DNA from: a virus
Virus record (IMG/VR): IMGVR_UViG_3300031999_000117
Coordinates: 1 to 33,669 of that record
Length of the DNA stretch: 33,669 nucleotides
Direction: 5' to 3' (one strand)
Under the pieces are notes generated by a model, which saw nothing but the letters and a program-made list of their open reading frames with translations, was not told the origin of the DNA and searched no databases. Shown piece after piece: positions 29,955 through 33,669 of the stretch (the first letter of the stretch is position 1; each line of letters begins with the position of its first letter). The position numbers and the translations under genes were made by a program.

Positions 29955-30389
29955 GTGAAGAAGATGAAGGTGGCGGCGTTTGAGGATGAAGAGGATTTTC
30001 TGAGTCTTGACGCGGTTATCGCGAACCCGGCGGATCCCAAGAAGCGCTGTGACATCAAGTTTATCGTTGACACCGGCGCGGGCATGACGGCTATAACGTC
30101 GGAGATTGCGAAGCGCCTTGGCCTAAAGTACGTGGCCACAGCCGAGGTGGGCCTTGCGAACGGCACAGTCATCAAGGTCAATCTTGCGTATGCTTATCTT
30201 TACATTCATGGGGAGCACGTGTTTACTCTGGTCGGCTGCGGCGGGTGCGATGTTCCGCTTCTAGGCTTTGATGTTATGTGTCTTTTGCAGCTGCAGCTTG
30301 ACGTTGCTAACAAGAAGGTTTTGAGGCCGGCGCGGAGGAGCTTCAAGATTCTGAGAATCGTGTGGAAGAGGATGTGGCGTAATGCCTGA
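29955..30389 (+). CDS. Retropepsin-like aspartyl protease
   Basis: A 144-residue protein with the retropepsin fold markers: FIVDTGAGMTAIT (catalytic Asp39 in D-T-G), helix SEIAKRLGLKYV, EVGLANGTVIKVNLAYAYLYIHGE and the LLGFDVMCLLQLQLDV segment with hydrophobic-hydrophobic-G. This is the single-domain, homodimeric type. It lies in the tail-tip module, next to a small membrane protein, so it may process a tail-tip protein or act on the host envelope. It is the only clear protease in the window besides the prohead protease. Confidence 0.8.
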   Translation: MKKMKVAAFEDEEDFLSLDAVIANPADPKKRCDIKFIVDTGAGMTAITSEIAKRLGLKYVATAEVGLANGTVIKVNLAYAYLYIHGEHVFTLVGCGGCDVPLLGFDVMCLLQLQLDVANKKVLRPARRSFKILRIVWKRMWRNA

Positions 30390-30627
30390 CTGGGTTAAGA
30401 GGGTTTTGACTAGGCGCGTCCAGAGCAAGGGCAAAAAAGTGATTGTTCTTGAGCCGAACGAGAAGCTTGTCTACGCGGTGAAGTTCGCGCTGGGCATGAC
30501 GGCGTGTCTCTCGGCTTTGGAGGTGGCTCACATGGCCTTCCTTGGCTCTTGGAATAGTGAGATCTTCGCTGGGATATCGGGTTTGATTGGCACGGTCACG
30601 GGAATAATTCTTGCGCAGAAAGCTTAG
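30382..30627 (+). CDS. Small membrane protein, holin-like
   Basis: An 81-residue protein with a basic N terminus (VKRVLTRRVQSKGKKVIVL) and two hydrophobic segments (YAVKFALGMTACLSALEVAHMAFL and IFAGISGLIGTVTGIILAQKA). Size and topology fit class II holins. It overlaps the protease gene by eight bases. No lysin is recognisable nearby. Confidence 0.6.
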   Translation: MPDWVKRVLTRRVQSKGKKVIVLEPNEKLVYAVKFALGMTACLSALEVAHMAFLGSWNSEIFAGISGLIGTVTGIILAQKA

Positions 30628-32071
30628 TGAAGTCTTTAGAATTCATAAGGTTCTGCGTCGTTTCGACCGTCACTCAGGTAAATTCATAATCAACGTTTCT
30701 TTCGAGACGTGCGCTCCTGAGCCTTCGGATCGCGTTGTGGCGACGGCTGAGGCGTTCGGTCTCGGCTTGGGCAAGTGGGAGAAGTTCACTGTTTTTGAGA
30801 ATGTTGACTTGAAGATTGGTGTACACGATGGTGTATACATCACGGGCGACAGTGGTAGCGGCAAGAGTGTTCTGCTTCGTGCCCTTGAGAAGGACATCAG
30901 GAAGGACCTTAAACTAACTTCTTTTAACGTAAATAACGTTAAAGTGGATTCTAGCAAGCCCTTGATCGAGACCGTGGGTAAGACGGTTGAGGAGGGCTTG
31001 GCGCTCTTGGCGCGTGTGGGTCTTGGGGACGCTTTCCTGTTTCTGCGCACTTTCAGAGAGCTTAGCGACGGCCAGAAGTATCGCTATAAAATAGCTAAGA
31101 TGATCGAGTCCAAAGCGCAGTTCTGGGTTCTTGACGAGTTCGCGGCTACTCTTGATCGTGACACGGCGAAGGTTGTGGCTTGGAACCTTCAGAAGATTGC
31201 TCGATCGGAGGGCAAATGCGTTCTTGCAGCCACTACTCACAAGGACTTGTTACTTGATTTGAACCCTGACGTGCACGTGCACAAGCGGTTTGGCAAAGAT
31301 ATCCACGTCGCTTACTACCCTAATCCCGTTCTAAGAGCCTGCAGCCTCGTTGGAGAGATGAAGATTGAAGAGGGCTGTATGGCTGACTGGAAGGAGCTCG
31401 CGTGCTTTCACTACCGTAGCCATAGGCTGCCGGCTCCAAGAAAGATCTTCTGTCTCCGGCGTGGCGAGGAGTTGTGCGGAGTCATCGTCTACTGTTATCC
31501 TTCGCCGGCGTGTTTCGGCCGAAGACAGGTCCTGCCAAAGATGCAGATGAGCGAGTTGAACAAGCGCCTGAGCGTCATCAGCCGTATAGTCATTCACCCG
31601 AAATACCGTTCCCTTGGTCTTGGCGCTGGTCTTGTCCGCGAGACTCTTTCTCTTGCCGGCACAGAGTACGTGGAGTTGGTCGCTGTCATGGCTAAGTACA
31701 ATCCTTTTGCGGAGAGGGCTGGAATGAAGAGAATAGCTATGCAGGTTCAGAGTAAACAGGTGCTGGCGCTTGCGGGGATCCTGGAGTCGGTGGGCTTGGA
31801 TCGCAGGCTGTTCGGATGCGTTGGCCACGTGGAGGAGCGGCTGAAGGCCATGAGCAGGGAAAAGGTGGATCTCGTGAGGGCGGCCTTTGTCAAGTGCAAG
31901 AACGGGTCGTTTCAGAAGGTTTTTTGGACCACACCCTACGGGCGCGCTGCGGAGTACGGGAAGTGTGTTGAGAAGGCTGGCGTCGACCGGCTTGCCCTGT
32001 TGATTAAGGCGTGCGGCTTTCTACTTCAGGAAAAAGTCTACTTATTTTGGTCGAGTAGTTTGAACTCGTAG
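30611..32071 (+). CDS. ABC-type ATPase fused to GNAT-like acetyltransferase
   Basis: A 486-residue protein of the family described as ABC-type ATPase fused to a predicted acetyltransferase (COG2401-like). Residues 60-230 hold an ABC nucleotide-binding domain: Walker A GDSGSGKS (79-86, K85), signature-like LSDGQKYR, Walker B FWVLDEFAA and H-loop ATTHKD. Residues 250-390 hold a GNAT domain, with RIVIHPKYRSLGLGAGLVRETL as the acetyl-CoA binding motif. The remaining C terminus is uncharacterised. No transmembrane partner is present. The role is unknown; it may modify a substrate in an ATP-dependent way. It ends the rightward late operon and overlaps the leftward ASCH gene at its 3' end. Confidence 0.85.
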   Translation: MRRKLSEVFRIHKVLRRFDRHSGKFIINVSFETCAPEPSDRVVATAEAFGLGLGKWEKFTVFENVDLKIGVHDGVYITGDSGSGKSVLLRALEKDIRKDLKLTSFNVNNVKVDSSKPLIETVGKTVEEGLALLARVGLGDAFLFLRTFRELSDGQKYRYKIAKMIESKAQFWVLDEFAATLDRDTAKVVAWNLQKIARSEGKCVLAATTHKDLLLDLNPDVHVHKRFGKDIHVAYYPNPVLRACSLVGEMKIEEGCMADWKELACFHYRSHRLPAPRKIFCLRRGEELCGVIVYCYPSPACFGRRQVLPKMQMSELNKRLSVISRIVIHPKYRSLGLGAGLVRETLSLAGTEYVELVAVMAKYNPFAERAGMKRIAMQVQSKQVLALAGILESVGLDRRLFGCVGHVEERLKAMSREKVDLVRAAFVKCKNGSFQKVFWTTPYGRAAEYGKCVEKAGVDRLALLIKACGFLLQEKVYLFWSSSLNS

Positions 32072-32358
32072 GCTACGACAATTTGGTCTGGTAACCATTG
32101 GCCATAGATCTCCTTCCATGCGGCTTTGAACTCGTCAAGGGTTTCGAAGCCTTCTTTTTGTGCGTCTTCTTTTGAGATTTCACTGAGGCGCTGCCCGAAT
32201 CGTCTTAGTATCAGTATTTTCGCCTCAGGTTTTGCGAACCATTTGCAGGATATGCCATAAACTCGACCGACTGTCCACATGCGCCTGTGCGTTCGGCGAG
32301 TCTGCGTCTTCTTTCCTTCGAGAACTAGCTGCAGGAGAGGCCTCTTAAAGAGCGCCAT
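32038..32358 (-). CDS. ASCH domain protein
   Basis: A 106-residue ASCH (ASC-1 homology) domain: MALFKRPLLQLVLEGKKTQTRRTHRRMW at the start and the strand end QIVVAYEFKLLDQ. These domains bind RNA or modified nucleosides. It is the last gene of the leftward operon; the 3' end overlaps the ABC-GNAT gene by 34 bases. Confidence 0.75.
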   Translation of the reverse strand: MALFKRPLLQLVLEGKKTQTRRTHRRMWTVGRVYGISCKWFAKPEAKILILRRFGQRLSEISKEDAQKEGFETLDEFKAAWKEIYGQWLPDQIVVAYEFKLLDQNK

Positions 32359-32569
32359 TTTGGTGTCCCTCTTTCTTCTCTAAATATAGCTCGCGTAAAA
32401 CAAGAATCTTGGCCTCTTGGAACAGGCCTTTCTCTCTTAGTTCTCTTCGTTCAGCGGTTATTGCCTTCCAGTCCTCGCCCATCGTCCTTGCCTGCTCCTC
32501 TTGGAACATCTGCTGCGCCTTATCCCAGATCATGGCTCTTACGGGCGGCCAGAATCGGCCCTTGCTCAT
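32345..32569 (-). CDS. Hypothetical helical protein
   Basis: A 74-residue helical protein (FWPPVRAMIWDKAQQMFQEEQARTMGEDWKAITAERRELREKGLFQEAKILVLRELYLEKK). ATG 32569 overlaps the preceding stop as ATGA and its 3' end overlaps the ASCH start by 14 bases. Function unknown. Confidence 0.6.
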   Translation of the reverse strand: MSKGRFWPPVRAMIWDKAQQMFQEEQARTMGEDWKAITAERRELREKGLFQEAKILVLRELYLEKKEGHQNGAL

Positions 32570-32718
32570 GGAGTCACCTTGGCCGCTGCTATTTCCGTTT
32601 CTAGCGCTCGGATGTCGCGAAGGGTTTTAATGGTTTCTTCGGCGCCTACTGTTTTCTTGAGTGCCCTGGTTTTCTTGTTGAGTTCCAATACTTTCTGTAG
32701 TAGATCTTGCTTGTTCAT
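32566..32718 (-). CDS. Hypothetical 50-residue coiled-coil protein
   Basis: ATG 32718 to TGA 32566, 51 codons, stopping in an ATGA overlap with the next gene. The peptide is a single helix with heptads (KQDLLQKVLELNKKTRALKKTVGAEETIKTLRDIRALETEI). It starts with MNK, like two others in this operon. Likely real because both ends are coupled. Confidence 0.6.
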   Translation of the reverse strand: MNKQDLLQKVLELNKKTRALKKTVGAEETIKTLRDIRALETEIAAAKVTP

Positions 32719-32723
32719 TTCTG

Positions 32724-33080
32724 CTACTCTCCGCATTTTCTTTCGCCTAATGTAACTCCGAAATTCTTTTGAATCACCTTATTGGCTTCTTCATCATCTT
32801 CTGGAATTTTTTTTAGATAGTGAATTTGTATTTGATGCCCGAATTCATGCCAAAATATTCCCCGTTGCAAAGATTTTTCTTCGTTTTCTAGTGCTTGCGC
32901 ATATATAATCTCGTATTTGCGCGAATCAGGATTGCAAGCGGCGTATGTTTCTGGATTGTGTATGTGCCAGTTGTCCATGAATGGGTCGCGTATTAATTTA
33001 ACTCGTCCTAGTTTGGGGAATTTCCCGGTTACTATGGTTTTTATTTGCTCAAATTCTGCGTTAACTTTTTGCTTGTTCAT
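32724..33080 (-). CDS. HExxH zinc metallopeptidase-like protein
   Basis: A 118-residue protein with WHEFGHQIQIHYL (H78, E79, H82), the zincin motif, and acidic residues some 15 positions later (PEDDEEANK) that could supply the third ligand. ATG 33080 overlaps the preceding stop as ATGA. The N terminus has RVKLIRDPFMDNWHIHNPETYAACN. It may be an active peptidase with a host or viral target (inference). Confidence 0.7.
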   Translation of the reverse strand: MNKQKVNAEFEQIKTIVTGKFPKLGRVKLIRDPFMDNWHIHNPETYAACNPDSRKYEIIYAQALENEEKSLQRGIFWHEFGHQIQIHYLKKIPEDDEEANKVIQKNFGVTLGERKCGE

Positions 33081-33166
33081 TTGAAAAACTCCATGAATTC
33101 CTTTAGTTCCCTGCGGAGTCTGGCGCACTCTTCATCTTGTTTTGCACATTCTCGCTTGTTCATCAT
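33077..33166 (-). CDS. Leader 29-residue protein of the leftward operon
   Basis: ATG 33166 (or ATG 33163) to TGA 33077, 30 codons, with GAGGT five bases upstream and a TATA box at about -35. The peptide is charged and helical (NKRECAKQDEECARLRRELKEFMEFF). It ends in an ATGA overlap with the metallopeptidase gene. Confidence 0.55.
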   Translation of the reverse strand: MMNKRECAKQDEECARLRRELKEFMEFFK

Positions 33167-33196
33167 GTTAACCTCACTAGCTCATATGGCCGACCG

Positions 33197-33207
33197 CTTA
33201 ATAAACG
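33197..33207 (-). promoter_or_regulatory. Candidate TATA box of the leftward operon
   Basis: On the minus strand CGTTTATTAAG lies about 36 bases before ATG 33166, giving an expected start near 33175 and a leader of about nine bases. Confidence 0.5.
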
Positions 33208-33214
33208 TTGGAGT

Positions 33215-33282
33215 GGGCGGGGTCTAAACGCGGAAAACGCCGTGAAACAGGGCGCAAAAGCGGAGTAGAAGCGTCCCCGCCC
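33215..33282. ncRNA. Candidate structured RNA or DNA element
   Basis: GGGCGGGG (33215-33222) pairs perfectly with CCCCGCCC (33275-33282). Inside, ACGC (33228-33231) pairs with GCGT (33271-33274), and CGCC (33238-33241) with GGCG (33251-33254); CGC-AAAA-GCG (33253-33262) is an alternative inner hairpin. The local GC is far above the flanks. I see no tRNA, 5S, SRP or RNase P signature. It lies in the 322-base gene-free stretch 33167-33488 before rps12. It could be an RNA, an attachment structure or a strong terminator for the upstream host or viral transcript. Confidence 0.4.
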
Positions 33283-33488
33283 CGAGCCAGAAACCAGCAT
33301 GAGGTTAACATGACGGCGAAAGGCCAGAGGCGAGAACAAGCAAACTAAAGCCGCCTGGACCGCTTAAGCCTTCCGCAAAGAGGTCGACGTCTAATTTGGA
33401 ACTGCATTGTTTGACCCACTTCAAACATACAAGCCAAAACCCTTTAATGGAAGAATTGTGATTAAACGTAGCGAGAGCGAAAAACACC

Positions 33489-33669
33489 ATGGGTTCCAAA
33501 TCTCCAAAAGGCGAATTCGCCGCCAGAAAACTGGCTAAGAGGAGGGGAAAGCTCAGATGGAGCAGCAGGTACTACAACCGCAGAATCCTGAGACTGGACG
33601 TGAAAGCAGACCCGCTTCAAGGAGCCCCCATGGGAAGAGGAATAGTTCTAGAAAAAGTAGGAGTCGAAA
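33489..33669 (+). CDS. rps12: Ribosomal protein uS12 (30S S12), partial
   Basis: The first 60 residues of archaeal uS12, cut by the window end: [50 protein letters not shown], which includes the conserved [20 protein letters not shown] segment. uS12 sits at the decoding centre. Its presence marks host chromosome at the right end. The upstream 33313-33488 has a TTTAATGG box (33442-33449) as the only promoter candidate. A virus-carried copy cannot be excluded but is less likely. Confidence 0.95.
   Translation, partial: MGSKSPKGEFAARKLAKRRGKLRWSSRYYNRRILRLDVKADPLQGAPMGRGIVLEKVGVE

Larger units (their letters stand above)
33164..33312. repeat. 13-bp inverted repeat flanking the structured element
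   Basis: CATGTTAACCTCA (33164-33176) and TGAGGTTAACATG (33300-33312) are perfect inverse complements. The left copy, read leftward, is the GAGGT ribosome site and ATG of the leftward operon. The right copy would start a 12-codon ORF going right. The repeat encloses the minus-strand promoter and the GC-rich hairpin. Confidence 0.7.

Noticed and set aside
95-33415. TTGTTTGAC at 95-103 and again at 33407-33415, a possible att direct repeat
   Set aside because: Nine bases between two stretches of about 120 and 300 bases can easily match by chance, and the flanks do not extend the match.
1-33669. CRISPR array
   Set aside because: The only tandem array is the 12-base coding minisatellite; no 25-40-base repeats with regular spacers were found.

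Overview
This window looks like an archaeal tailed virus (Caudoviricetes, HK97-type head) integrated in a host chromosome. The host is archaeal because the last 181 bases start a uS12 (rps12) gene of archaeal type, promoters are TATA-like A/T boxes, and genes open with ATG, GTG or TTG behind GGAGG/GGTGA ribosome sites, often in ATGA/GTGA/TTGA overlaps. A Bathyarchaeia-like (TACK) host is a guess from gene style only. No DNA polymerase, helicase or primase is recognisable. The tyrosine integrase lies at the extreme left and the host gene at the extreme right, as expected for a provirus, but I could not identify att repeats.

Layout. 1-1338: integrase. 1355-2578: a minus-strand secreted/membrane protein and a ribbon-helix-helix (RHH) protein, facing a divergent paralogous RHH protein across a promoter region with three TATGTA sites (possible lysogeny switch). 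2402-10454: rightward early region of tightly coupled, mostly small genes: a protein with a 12-bp minisatellite, a ParB-like protein with added zinc motifs, a SANT/Myb-like plus MazG-like protein, a large winged-helix protein, an AbrB-like zinc-ribbon protein and many zinc-knuckle miniproteins. 10466-20290: packaging and head: small helical protein (possible small terminase), large terminase interrupted by an HNH endonuclease, portal, a block of adhesin/fibre-like genes, a MuF-like protein, protease-scaffold and major capsid. 20298-30627: connector, neck, tail tube, tail chaperones with a -1 frameshift site, tape measure, distal tail proteins, a retropepsin-like protease and membrane proteins. 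30611-32071: ABC ATPase fused to an acetyltransferase. 32038-33166: leftward operon of five small accessory genes (ASCH, HExxH metallopeptidase, three unknown). 33167-33488: intergenic, with a GC-rich structured element. 33489-end: host rps12.

The strongest points of interest are: (1) terminase split by an HNH-containing insert where the downstream exon has no usable start codon before its catalytic motif, so RNA splicing is the simplest explanation, with an AT-rich flank that looks like a homing co-conversion tract; (2) a canonical T TTT TTG slippery heptamer in the tail chaperone gene; (3) the [W/R][A/D]SV minisatellite protein; (4) the divergent RHH pair; (5) a retropepsin-like protease inside the tail module; (6) a structured GC-rich element between the virus and rps12.
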